Shown: in pieces, positions 1-6,170 of the stretch
Layout of the letters: each line of letters opens with the position of its first letter
How positions within the stretch are numbered: the stretch's first letter is position 1
Source of the DNA: Nitrososphaerales archaeon
GTDB taxonomy: Archaea > Thermoproteota > Nitrososphaeria > Nitrososphaerales > CADDZS01
NCBI GenBank assembly: GCA_030043455.1
Contig: JASHXQ010000158.1
Location: forward strand, 1-10,037
Reading direction: 5' to 3'
Length of the DNA: 10,037 nt
The notes under the pieces: generated by a model
Databases searched by the model: none
Told to the model about the DNA's origin: nothing
What the model saw: only the letters and a program-made list of their open reading frames with translations
Position numbers and translations under genes: made by a program

Positions 1-798
1 GGAGATATCCACGGCATCTTTTCACCGGGAAGTAGCACCATAGCAATGACTTGCTCCACCTCGGGTTGCGGAGACGGTACCGCCGTTTACGGAACTCTCT
101 CCGACGGCACCCCTTACAAGATCCAGGCAGATGTCTGGACTGGTAGCGCCGGCAGCCCCAATGATAACGGAGCAGTCGATGTTGTGGGACCCCAAGCCAT
201 CAATTACTACCTCCACGGTGACATGTCGGATGCCATGAAGTATGCGAATGCACTAGTGGCCCTGTGGAACGGCTACTCGGTGGACGGATCTGGAGGCGGT
301 GACACTTGGCATTTAGGACAGGTGATGTTCGTGATGCGAGTTCTAGGATTGGATACGAGCACGACCACTGTCACCACGGCGTACGGCACCGAGACTTACG
401 CACAGGTATTCCAGCAGATGGAGAACGAGCTCTGGGCTATCCAGACCGCATTCAACTGCAACGGCGGCTGTCTGCCTAACTCTTACACGCAGACCTCTCC
501 TTCCGGGACTATCGTAGGCACGGGTGGAGTAGATGCTGAAAACCAGGATGCAGCTTTGTTGCCCTTCAGCTACACCGTGGTTTCGACAGTAAGGGCAGAC
601 TTTGGTATCTACGCGATGCCCGGCGGTCCACGGGACACGGCTTCAAGAGCAGACATCAGATCGGACTCGATCTCCCCGCTCCTTATCGTTGCAGCCCTGC
701 TGTCCATCGCGCTGTCGAGTACAGCGACAATGATCGCTATGCCAAAATTCTCTAGGAGCAAAGAACTGGAAATTTTGTCCTCCAAAGTAGTTTCTTAG
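1..798 (+). CDS. C-terminal part of a surface protein with a membrane anchor, possibly six-hairpin glycosidase-like (5' end outside window)
   Basis: The frame is open from base 1, so the ATG at 46 is probably internal and the true start lies upstream; 265 codons are visible. The product looks extracellular: rich in Gly, Ser, Thr and Asn, with paired cysteines (CSTSGC near codon 18, CNGGC near codon 153) that could form disulfides. A helical stretch around codons 58-85 and 101-150 with aromatic residues (NYYLHG, ALWNGY, DTWHLGQ, ENELWAIQ) recalls alpha/alpha-barrel (six-hairpin) carbohydrate-active enzymes, but I cannot assign a family. Near the end lies one hydrophobic segment (about bases 673-741, ISPLLIVAALLSIALSS onward) followed by a basic stretch (KFSRSK). 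This fits a single C-terminal anchor with the bulk of the protein outside the cell. A terminator follows 24 bp later, so it is not co-transcribed with the next gene. Anchor topology fairly sure; enzymatic role uncertain. Confidence 0.7.
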   Translation, partial: GDIHGIFSPGSSTIAMTCSTSGCGDGTAVYGTLSDGTPYKIQADVWTGSAGSPNDNGAVDVVGPQAINYYLHGDMSDAMKYANALVALWNGYSVDGSGGGDTWHLGQVMFVMRVLGLDTSTTTVTTAYGTETYAQVFQQMENELWAIQTAFNCNGGCLPNSYTQTSPSGTIVGTGGVDAENQDAALLPFSYTVVSTVRADFGIYAMPGGPRDTASRADIRSDSISPLLIVAALLSIALSSTATMIAMPKFSRSKELEILSSKVVS

Positions 799-821
799 GC
801 AACAGAAATTCGACTTTCCTC

Positions 822-860
822 CGGTCCCATTCTTGTAGGGGACCGTCTTTCCCTTTTTTT
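822..860 (+). terminator. Hairpin plus T-run terminator after the surface-protein gene
   Basis: A 7-bp perfect stem (CGGTCCC at 822-828, GGGACCG at 839-845) encloses a 10-nt loop and is followed by a T-rich tail ending in seven consecutive T (854-860). It lies 24 bp after the stop of the surface-protein gene and about 80 bp before the next start. Archaeal termination needs mainly the T-run; the hairpin may add to it. Confidence 0.7.
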
Positions 861-940
861 GTTCATCTCTTGAGGAACGATTAAGAGTCTGGCGAATTTT
901 TCCTTGGTTTCAAAGCTCAAAGCGGCAACAAGTAAATCGC
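861..940 (+). promoter_or_regulatory. Leader region of the LUD unit; weak TATA candidate
   Basis: These 80 bp must carry the promoter of the lutC-like unit, as a terminator closes the preceding gene. The best TATA-like string is weak (GATTAAGAG, about 879-887), which would place transcription start near 910 and give a leader of about 30 nt. No Shine-Dalgarno sequence is visible before the ATG at 941. I see no strong palindrome here. Confidence 0.3.
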
Positions 941-1531
941 ATGACTCAGCCTGTCCATTCCTCTCCAGATCTCCTAGCTCCAGTCGAGGAATTTTCCGCT
1001 CGTTTTTCCAAACAAGCCGGGATGATCTATCCTGCGAAGAGTCCAGCCGAGGTTGCTTCAATAGTTAATGGATTGATAGAGACCCGAGCCAAAGGGGCGA
1101 GCTGTTGTTCTCCAGAAATCAAGATTTCCTCCATTAATTCTCCCACTGGTATCTCGGGTCAGATTAAGGCGACAATAACTTACTCAGAGTTTCAAAAGAA
1201 CCCTAGAAAATTGGCAGGTGCGCTCGATGTCGGGATTACCAAGGCTGATTGCGGTATTTCTGAGACGGGAACAATCGTGGACGTTTCCTTCAGTGACGAG
1301 CACCGCCTTTTGTCGTCTATTTCGAGAGTCCACATCGCTGTCTTGGAGAAATCGTCTATCCTCCCCAAGCTGTCTATGCTCTCTCCCAGGATGAAGAATC
1401 TTCTGAGAGCTGGAGTCGAGCCGAAGCCCTCTATCACCTTCATAGGCGGGCCTTCGAGGACCTCGGATATCGAGTTAAAGTCGGTGCTTGGAGTGCACGG
1501 CCCCCATGAAGTGCACGTGGTTTTGATCTAG
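941..1531 (+). CDS. lutC: LutC-type LUD domain protein
   Basis: The product (196 aa) belongs to the LUD family (formerly DUF162), named for LutC of the LutABC lactate oxidation system. The family hallmarks are in order: a Gly/Ala-rich approach (GALDVGITKADCGI, residues 93-106), the SETGTIV turn (107-113), GPSRTSDIE (170-178) and GVHGP (184-188) just before the C-terminus. The length is near that of known LutC proteins (about 200-240 aa). In bacteria LutC works with LutA and LutB in cytoplasmic L-lactate oxidation to pyruvate; its own chemistry is poorly defined. Four bases separate its stop from the next gene, which encodes a LutB fusion, so the two are surely one operon. ATG 941 is chosen because no other ATG or GTG lies in frame within the upstream leader; no ribosome binding site is evident. 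Family call is firm, substrate (lactate or another 2-hydroxy acid) is inferred. Confidence 0.88.
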   Translation: MTQPVHSSPDLLAPVEEFSARFSKQAGMIYPAKSPAEVASIVNGLIETRAKGASCCSPEIKISSINSPTGISGQIKATITYSEFQKNPRKLAGALDVGITKADCGISETGTIVDVSFSDEHRLLSSISRVHIAVLEKSSILPKLSMLSPRMKNLLRAGVEPKPSITFIGGPSRTSDIELKSVLGVHGPHEVHVVLI

Positions 1532-1535
1532 AGAC

Positions 1536-3662
1536 ATGCCTAAGGATTACACTCCACTGAAGGAAAAGATTACTGCTGCTCTGAGCAATCCTGAGCGGGG
1601 CAAAACTCTGCAAGTTGCAGTGAAACGGGGCAGGGATGCACGGCGAGACCAACTAGCAACCCTCGAAGATCCGGAAGGTTTCCGGGAGGGAATAAAGGAA
1701 ATCAAAACAACTTCGATCGCAAATCTGGATGCTCTCCTAAGCACGTTCATGGAGAGCTGCAAGCTAAATGGGAACAAAGTGTTCGTGGCAAAGGATGGCA
1801 AGGAAGTGGTGGACTACATCTTGGACCTCGCTTACAAAAACAACGTTACCCTCATTGAAAAGTCGAAATCGTTGACGACTGAAGAGATCGAGCTAAACCA
1901 TCGTCTCATCGAAGGGAAGAAAGATCTTACAGTGGTGGAAACGGATCTGGGCGAGAGAATTATCCAGCTGGTGGATGAAAAGCCGTACCATCTGGTCTTT
2001 CCCGCGGTCCATAAGACTCAGGCTGAAGTTGCAGAGATTTTCACAGAGGCGACGGGAAATCCCGTCCCCAACGATCTACCAGCCATCATGGATGCCGTCC
2101 GAAAGCATCTCCGTCCCATTTTTCTGAATTCGCAGATCGGGATCACGGGAGCGAACATTGCAGTCGCGGAAACCGGCTCGATCATAGTAGAGACCAACGA
2201 GGGAAATGCGAGATTGGTAAGCGCTGTCCCGGACATTCACGTTGTCGTGGTGGGCATGGAGAAGATCATCTCCACGTGGGAGGAAGCTCTGAAGTTGGTC
2301 ATGGCTCATCCGATCAGCGCCACGGGCACAAGGCTCACCAATTACGTTTCGATCGTTACTGAAAGACTTCCCCTCGGGGATACCAAGTCCAGGCAGCTAC
2401 ACGTAATCATACTCGACAACGGGAGAACGAAGATGCGCCAGGATCCCTGGCTGAAGGAGGGCTTGGACTGCATTCGCTGTGGAGCGTGCATGAATGCTTG
2501 TCCGACCTATGGAGTAGTAGGCGGTCACACTTTCGGCTACATTTATCCGGGGCCCATTGGCATACCCTGGACCGAGGAAGTCCACGGGCTGGACAAGGCC
2601 TCGGAATTTGCTCACCTCTGTATCGCGTGCGGCCTATGCAAGGAGATCTGCCCTGCTGACATCGACATTCCCATGATGATTGCTAAGGTGAAGGAGGAGG
2701 ATGTTGAGAAAAACGGCCAGCTTACCCCCAATAAGATCCTCTCGCAATCCGATGATTTTGCCAGACTAGCGAGCGCGACTGCTCCGCTATCCAATTGGAT
2801 AATCCAAAGCAGAGTTTCTCGCAGTTTCATGGATCGGTTTCTGGGCATCGAGAAAAAACGCAAACTCCCCAGATTCCAACGGAGAACTTTCGCCAAACAA
2901 TTTGCTTCGATCAAAAGAACTGTGCAGAATCCCAAGGGGAAGATCATCTATTTTGTCGACTTGGTAGCAAACTATAACGAACCCGAGCTCGGTGTTAGGG
3001 CGGTCGATCTTCTCCAAAAATCTGGAATTGAAGTGGCCTTCGACCCCAAGCTGAAGCCCAGCGGGATGCCGTACATTTCTTACGGCGAGCTGGAAAAAGC
3101 AAGAAAAATTGCAGAATGGAATATCAATCTCCTCGCAGAGTACGTCGAAAAAGGCTACGAGGTTGTCGCGACGGAACCCACGGCCGTGTATTGTCTGAAA
3201 TTTGCTTACCCGAAGTTGCTTGATGATTCCAAGAAGAGCCGGGATGTTGCAAGAAAATCTTTCGAGTATTTCGAATACTTGGAGAAAAATGGCAAGCCAC
3301 TCGATCTGCAGCCAACGTCAAACGCTCCAAGCAGGAATGAAACCATCGGGTTCCACATCCCGTGTCATCAGAGGGCTCTTAGCTCCGGTAGATTTACGAT
3401 AGCAGCTTTGGAAAGTGCGGGGTATAAAGTGAAAGTAATCGAGACTGGCACGTGCTGCGGCATGGCGGGAACTTTCGGGTTGAAGAAGGGACCTCTGGGT
3501 TATGAACTGTCTATGGCGGTGGGCAAGCCGCTCTTTGACTTGTTCAACAACGAGACTCCTACGATAAAGACGATCGCCACGGAGAGCAGTGTGTGCACCA
3601 TTCAATTGGAAGATGGGACAAAGTGCGAGCTGATACACCCACTCAATCTCATCACAAAGTGA
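1536..3662 (+). CDS. lutB: LutB-type LUD / [4Fe-4S] protein fused to a GlpC/LutA-like CCG region
   Basis: This 708-aa protein has three parts. Residues about 60-295 are a LUD domain (AVAETGSIIVET, 210-220). Residues 305-385 hold two [4Fe-4S] motifs: C312, C315, C318, C322-Pro and C362, C365, C368, C372-Pro. Residues about 465-705 align by eye with the tandem CCG region of GlpC and LutA (FVDLVANYNEPELG, 473-486). The second CCG repeat is intact: PCH at C610, TCCGMAG at C640-C641, then C687 and C697. The first repeat has lost its cysteines: PSGMP at 508-512 replaces CCGxP, and D475 stands where GlpC has Cys. The known LutB is about 475 aa and works with separate LutA; here one polypeptide appears to cover both roles. 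The likely role is electron transfer from a 2-hydroxy acid (lactate-type) oxidation to a membrane or soluble acceptor. It starts 4 bp after lutC, in the same operon. Annotation as LutB-like is firm; the substrate is inferred. Confidence 0.88.
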   Translation: MPKDYTPLKEKITAALSNPERGKTLQVAVKRGRDARRDQLATLEDPEGFREGIKEIKTTSIANLDALLSTFMESCKLNGNKVFVAKDGKEVVDYILDLAYKNNVTLIEKSKSLTTEEIELNHRLIEGKKDLTVVETDLGERIIQLVDEKPYHLVFPAVHKTQAEVAEIFTEATGNPVPNDLPAIMDAVRKHLRPIFLNSQIGITGANIAVAETGSIIVETNEGNARLVSAVPDIHVVVVGMEKIISTWEEALKLVMAHPISATGTRLTNYVSIVTERLPLGDTKSRQLHVIILDNGRTKMRQDPWLKEGLDCIRCGACMNACPTYGVVGGHTFGYIYPGPIGIPWTEEVHGLDKASEFAHLCIACGLCKEICPADIDIPMMIAKVKEEDVEKNGQLTPNKILSQSDDFARLASATAPLSNWIIQSRVSRSFMDRFLGIEKKRKLPRFQRRTFAKQFASIKRTVQNPKGKIIYFVDLVANYNEPELGVRAVDLLQKSGIEVAFDPKLKPSGMPYISYGELEKARKIAEWNINLLAEYVEKGYEVVATEPTAVYCLKFAYPKLLDDSKKSRDVARKSFEYFEYLEKNGKPLDLQPTSNAPSRNETIGFHIPCHQRALSSGRFTIAALESAGYKVKVIETGTCCGMAGTFGLKKGPLGYELSMAVGKPLFDLFNNETPTIKTIATESSVCTIQLEDGTKCELIHPLNLITK

Positions 3663-3697
3663 TCTTTGGTTTTAGCTAGATTGACCTCCGCATTTCC

Positions 3698-3745
3698 CCG
3701 AAAACGGCGAACATCTTCAGGGAAAATCGATTTTCGCCGAAAACG
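3698..3745. promoter_or_regulatory. Cluster of short palindromes and repeats before the small helical protein gene
   Basis: This stretch holds a 14-bp perfect palindrome (GAAAATCGATTTTC, 3722-3735), a 9-bp direct repeat (CCGAAAACG at 3698-3706 and 3737-3745, spaced 39 bp) and an inverted pair CGGCGAA (3705-3711) / TTCGCCG (3733-3739) able to form a 7-bp stem around a 21-nt loop. It sits between the lutB stop (3662) and the next ORF (3749). There is no T-run after it, so a regulator-binding site is likelier than a terminator. A weak TATA-like string (TTTTAGCTA, 3670-3678) lies upstream, so the repeats would flank a transcription start near 3700. Confidence 0.45.
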
Positions 3746-3748
3746 TTA

Positions 3749-4102
3749 ATGTTCACGAAAAGCCCGGCATGCCTAACATTCTGGTGCTTTGTTTCCGTGG
3801 AGGATCTCGAGCTGCTTCAATGTGTCGAGAGAGGGTTGGACGCATTTGGAATCAACATGAAGCAGGCGACCTACTCCGCTCTTGGACGAGATACTGAAGC
3901 TTTCAATTCCAAAATCATACAGAACCCGGATGCACTAGAAGATGCCCTGAAAATTGTCTTCGGTTCGGGGTACGTGTTCGCCGAGCGATCAATTATCCGG
4001 GAGGTCAAGAAAAAATTCGATCTGGAGTTTCCCGCAAGCTCCTATACCGTGAGCGAGGCAATCAAGATAGCAAGTGAAGAAATCAGGGGTCATTGCCGAT
4101 AG
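3749..4102 (+). CDS. Small helical archaeal protein, NitrOD5-like by appearance
   Basis: The product is 117 aa, soluble and predicted all-helical. After an odd N-terminus it reads as amphipathic helices: LELLQCVERGLDAFG (20-34), KQATYSALGRDTEA (38-51), DALEDALKIVFGSG (61-74), ERSIIREVKKKFDL (79-92) and a final helix (VSEAIKIASEEI, 101-112). The pattern of a helix pair, then a GxG turn, then a xxIIREVKKKF helix resembles the small C-terminal output-type domain I know as NitrOD5, common in Thaumarchaeota and other archaea as a stand-alone protein or at the end of sensors. The assignment is from memory and needs a profile search; molecular function is unknown. The ATG at 3749 adds a hydrophobic Cys-rich tail (PACLTFWCFV) untypical for such proteins; the in-frame GTG at 3797 would remove it and may be the real start. 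A palindrome cluster lies directly upstream. Confidence 0.6.
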   Translation: MFTKSPACLTFWCFVSVEDLELLQCVERGLDAFGINMKQATYSALGRDTEAFNSKIIQNPDALEDALKIVFGSGYVFAERSIIREVKKKFDLEFPASSYTVSEAIKIASEEIRGHCR

Positions 4103-4110
4103 TCTTCTGA

Positions 4111-4120
4111 TTATTTTTTG
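4111..4120 (+). terminator. T-run terminator after the small helical protein gene
   Basis: Eight of nine bases at 4111-4119 are T (TTATTTTTT), beginning 8 bp after the stop at 4102. T-runs of this kind directly cause termination by archaeal RNA polymerase. No stable hairpin is needed or seen. Confidence 0.45.
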
Positions 4121-4175
4121 ATCTTACACCATTTTCGATGTTCGTTCCAGTGACCATCAGTCTCTAGTAAATGAA

Positions 4176-4211
4176 TTAAATACCGGACCTAGCTTTCCAA
4201 GCGAAAGGAAG
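4176..4211 (+). promoter_or_regulatory. TATA box and ribosome binding site of the first sugar isomerase-like gene
   Basis: A TATA-like element TTAAATA (4176-4182) would place transcription start near 4205. A purine-rich ribosome binding site, AAAGGAAG (4204-4211), precedes the ATG at 4216 with 4 nt between. The leader would then be only about 10 nt. This supports both the start at 4216 and independent transcription of this gene. Confidence 0.5.
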
Positions 4212-4215
4212 AACT

Positions 4216-5067
4216 ATGTCCATCAGACTTTCAGCTTGTACACTTGGATACAACAGACAGACTACTATTGAAGAAGCAGTTAGAAGAATTGCTAATACTG
4301 GGTACAAGGCAGTTGATCTTTACACCGGGGCGCCCCACGCGTGGCCTCAGGATTTCTCGAAGAGTGAAAGAGATTCCCTTAAGCGGTTGATTTCCCAGCT
4401 TGGTCTGAAACTAACCGGCTTTGCAGTCGCGGGTGGCGGGCTGGGTCTGCAATACAACTTTAGCAGCCCTAGGGAAAGCATACGCAAGAATACTCTGCAG
4501 TATTACATGGACAACATCCACCTCGCGGCGGATCTGGGGTGTCCTCTCATGAACGTCCTCACTGGGCACGTCATTTACGGCACCTCCAAGGAAGAGGCGA
4601 TGAAGTGGACGATGGACGCGCTTCACGAACTCACGGCTGAGGCCGAAAAGACCAAGTTTATTCTGGGGCTGCACCCCCAGTACATTGCGGAGAGTCCCCT
4701 CATGATCACTGTGGACGACGCGCTTCAGATGATCAAGGAATTGAACTCTTCCTGCGTGAAGATCATTTATGATACCGCACAGCAGAACATTAGCTACCGG
4801 AACTTTATGGATGACATTAGAAAAGCGGACAAGTATCTGTGCTACGTACACGGTGCCGATAATGACGGGGTGAGATGGACCCACGAGGCCCTGGGGAAAG
4901 GAACGGTCGACTGGGAGGGAATCATCCGTGCACTCGTCGAGATCAACTTTGACGGCTACATCTGCACACAATCCTGGTCGGAACTACCCAACGATGTGGA
5001 TTCGGTAATGCGTGAATCCCGCGAATATCTGGAGCAGGTTTTCAAAAAGGTGGGCGTCAGCTCCTAG
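4216..5067 (+). CDS. AP-endonuclease-2-type TIM barrel, sugar isomerase/epimerase-like, with atypical metal site
   Basis: The product (283 aa) has the length and layout of sugar phosphate isomerases/epimerases of the xylose-isomerase-like TIM-barrel family: an N-terminal strand and helix (SIRLSACTLGYNRQTTIEEAVRRIANTGYKAVDL), DTA at 186-188, VHGADND at 211-217, the GKGTVDW turn at 227-233 and a final strand near 248. Usual members bind a divalent metal with Glu, Asp, His and Glu. Here Asp186 and His212 are kept, but the first Glu is replaced by His153 (LGLHPQ), the His after the Asp is Gln189 (DTAQ) and the last Glu appears to be Gln252 (CTQSW). It may use an altered site, act on a different substrate or be non-catalytic. 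It converges on the minus-strand catabolic run, has its own TATA box, and a canonical paralogue lies at 7294-8157. Fold is firm, reaction unknown. Confidence 0.8.
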   Translation: MSIRLSACTLGYNRQTTIEEAVRRIANTGYKAVDLYTGAPHAWPQDFSKSERDSLKRLISQLGLKLTGFAVAGGGLGLQYNFSSPRESIRKNTLQYYMDNIHLAADLGCPLMNVLTGHVIYGTSKEEAMKWTMDALHELTAEAEKTKFILGLHPQYIAESPLMITVDDALQMIKELNSSCVKIIYDTAQQNISYRNFMDDIRKADKYLCYVHGADNDGVRWTHEALGKGTVDWEGIIRALVEINFDGYICTQSWSELPNDVDSVMRESREYLEQVFKKVGVSS

Positions 5068-5099
5068 AATAGCTAGAGATCACGACAGGCGGGAGTGGA

Positions 5100-5124
5100 C
5101 AAAAATCCTTTGAGAGAAAAACCG
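5100..5124 (-). terminator. Terminator region of the minus-strand catabolic run
   Basis: In the 64-bp gap between the two convergent genes the minus strand reads two T5 runs (complement of 5117-5121 and 5101-5105) just after the dehydrogenase stop at 5132. The plus strand offers no T-run here, so read-through of the isomerase-like gene into antisense of the dehydrogenase is possible. Confidence 0.4.
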
Positions 5125-5131
5125 GGCATAA

Positions 5132-6154
5132 TCACTCGAAAGAGATTACGGCGCGGCCCATTACCTTCCCTTGTTTAATTGCATCAAAAGCGTCGTTGAT
5201 TTTTTCAAGAGGGAAGGAGTCGCTCACGTAGGGTGTAACCACTCCGTCTTCCACCAGCTGAATCGCCTCCACCGTGTCTTCCCTCCCGCCAGATCGGGAG
5301 CCCAGAACATCCAACTCGCTTACGCAGAGTTTGAAGGTCGTGAGGGGCAGCGTGTCGTCCGTCTCTCCTACCATAACAATTCTTCCACCCCTGTGCACTG
5401 CGGCCAGAGCCTGAAGAAATGTCTCCCGAGTTCCCACGTTGTCGATTGCTATGTCAGCTCCGCTACCCTCGGTGAGTTCGTATACCGTCTTGCCTACATC
5501 CTGAGTTGACGAATTGATCAAAGCGTCTGCACCAAACTTGGCACCTACTTCCATGCGTTGGGATCTTCGCGCCACACCAAAGACTCGGGCACCGGCATGT
5601 TTTGCGATCTGGATGACACTCTGGCCCACCCCTCCCACGCCTAGCACTAGGACGATGTCATCAGCCTTTACTTGCGCTCTCCGGCGTACGGCGTGAACAG
5701 ATGTGACAACTGCGTCCGCGATCACTGATCCCTCTTTGAAGCCGATCTTCGATGGAAGCAGAAAGAGGTTTCTTGCAGGGGCTTTGAAATATTCTGCATA
5801 GCCACCGTTGATTCCCACACCCAGAGCACCCTTGAAGTTGGTGCACATGGTCTCACGGTTGGTCCTACAAAAAAAGCATTCACCGCAAGTGAAGAAGATG
5901 TTGGGTACGACTCGATCCCCCACTTTGAACTTGGTGACACCAGGGCCAAGCTTTGCAACAAAGCCCGCGGGCTCATGCCCTAAAATGTGTGGCAGGTTGG
6001 GCTTGTAACCGGTGCCCTCGAGTATGTGAAGGTCTGTTCCGCAGATCCCACAAGCTTTGGTTTGGACGAGGACTTCTCCGTACTCAAGTTGTGGTTCCGG
6101 TACTTCTTCAATAGAAAGACGTTGGTTTACTTCCCGCATGACTGCAGCTTTCAT
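5132..6154 (-). CDS. Zinc-dependent medium-chain alcohol/polyol dehydrogenase
   Basis: The product (340 aa, the family's usual length) is a zinc-containing MDR dehydrogenase, which interconverts an alcohol and a ketone or aldehyde with NAD(P). The GroES-like half shows C38 in CGICGTDLH (catalytic zinc), GHE at 59-61 (His60, second ligand) and the four structural zinc cysteines C90, C93, C96 and C104. The Rossmann half has GVGGVG at 172-177. The end of the second Rossmann strand reads VARRSQR (194-200), lacking the Asp typical of NAD-specific members and carrying Arg, which hints at NADP(H). A ribosome binding site (AAGGTG, complement of 6163-6168) lies 8 nt before the ATG and begins next to the stop of the upstream oxidoreductase gene, 16 bp away. 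The two are co-transcribed and possibly translationally coupled. Likely substrates are a sugar, polyol or the hydroxyl of a sugar acid; the sequence does not choose. Confidence 0.9.
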   Translation of the reverse strand: MKAAVMREVNQRLSIEEVPEPQLEYGEVLVQTKACGICGTDLHILEGTGYKPNLPHILGHEPAGFVAKLGPGVTKFKVGDRVVPNIFFTCGECFFCRTNRETMCTNFKGALGVGINGGYAEYFKAPARNLFLLPSKIGFKEGSVIADAVVTSVHAVRRRAQVKADDIVLVLGVGGVGQSVIQIAKHAGARVFGVARRSQRMEVGAKFGADALINSSTQDVGKTVYELTEGSGADIAIDNVGTRETFLQALAAVHRGGRIVMVGETDDTLPLTTFKLCVSELDVLGSRSGGREDTVEAIQLVEDGVVTPYVSDSFPLEKINDAFDAIKQGKVMGRAVISFE

Positions 6155-6170
6155 TTCGTCTGCACCTTAA

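Noticed and set aside
46..48. ATG at 46 as the start of the first gene
   Set aside because: The frame is open upstream to base 1 and the product has no signal peptide at this position, though it has a C-terminal anchor; the gene is best read as truncated by the window edge.
822..845. The stem-loop as a riboswitch or operator of lutC
   Set aside because: It is followed at once by a T-rich tail ending in seven T, and lies just after a stop codon, which fits a terminator better.
795..1061. 88-codon minus-strand frame across the terminator and lutC start
   Set aside because: It spans a clear terminator and the antisense of a LUD gene, and its composition (Arg/Glu/Ser-rich, no motif) is that of a shadow frame.
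3318..3638. 106-codon minus-strand frame inside the lutB fusion
   Set aside because: Antisense to the conserved CCG region, with no protein-like pattern.
4411..4971. 186-codon open frame on the minus strand
   Set aside because: It lies wholly antisense to the convincing TIM-barrel gene, its translation has no recognisable motif and no promoter or ribosome binding site fits.
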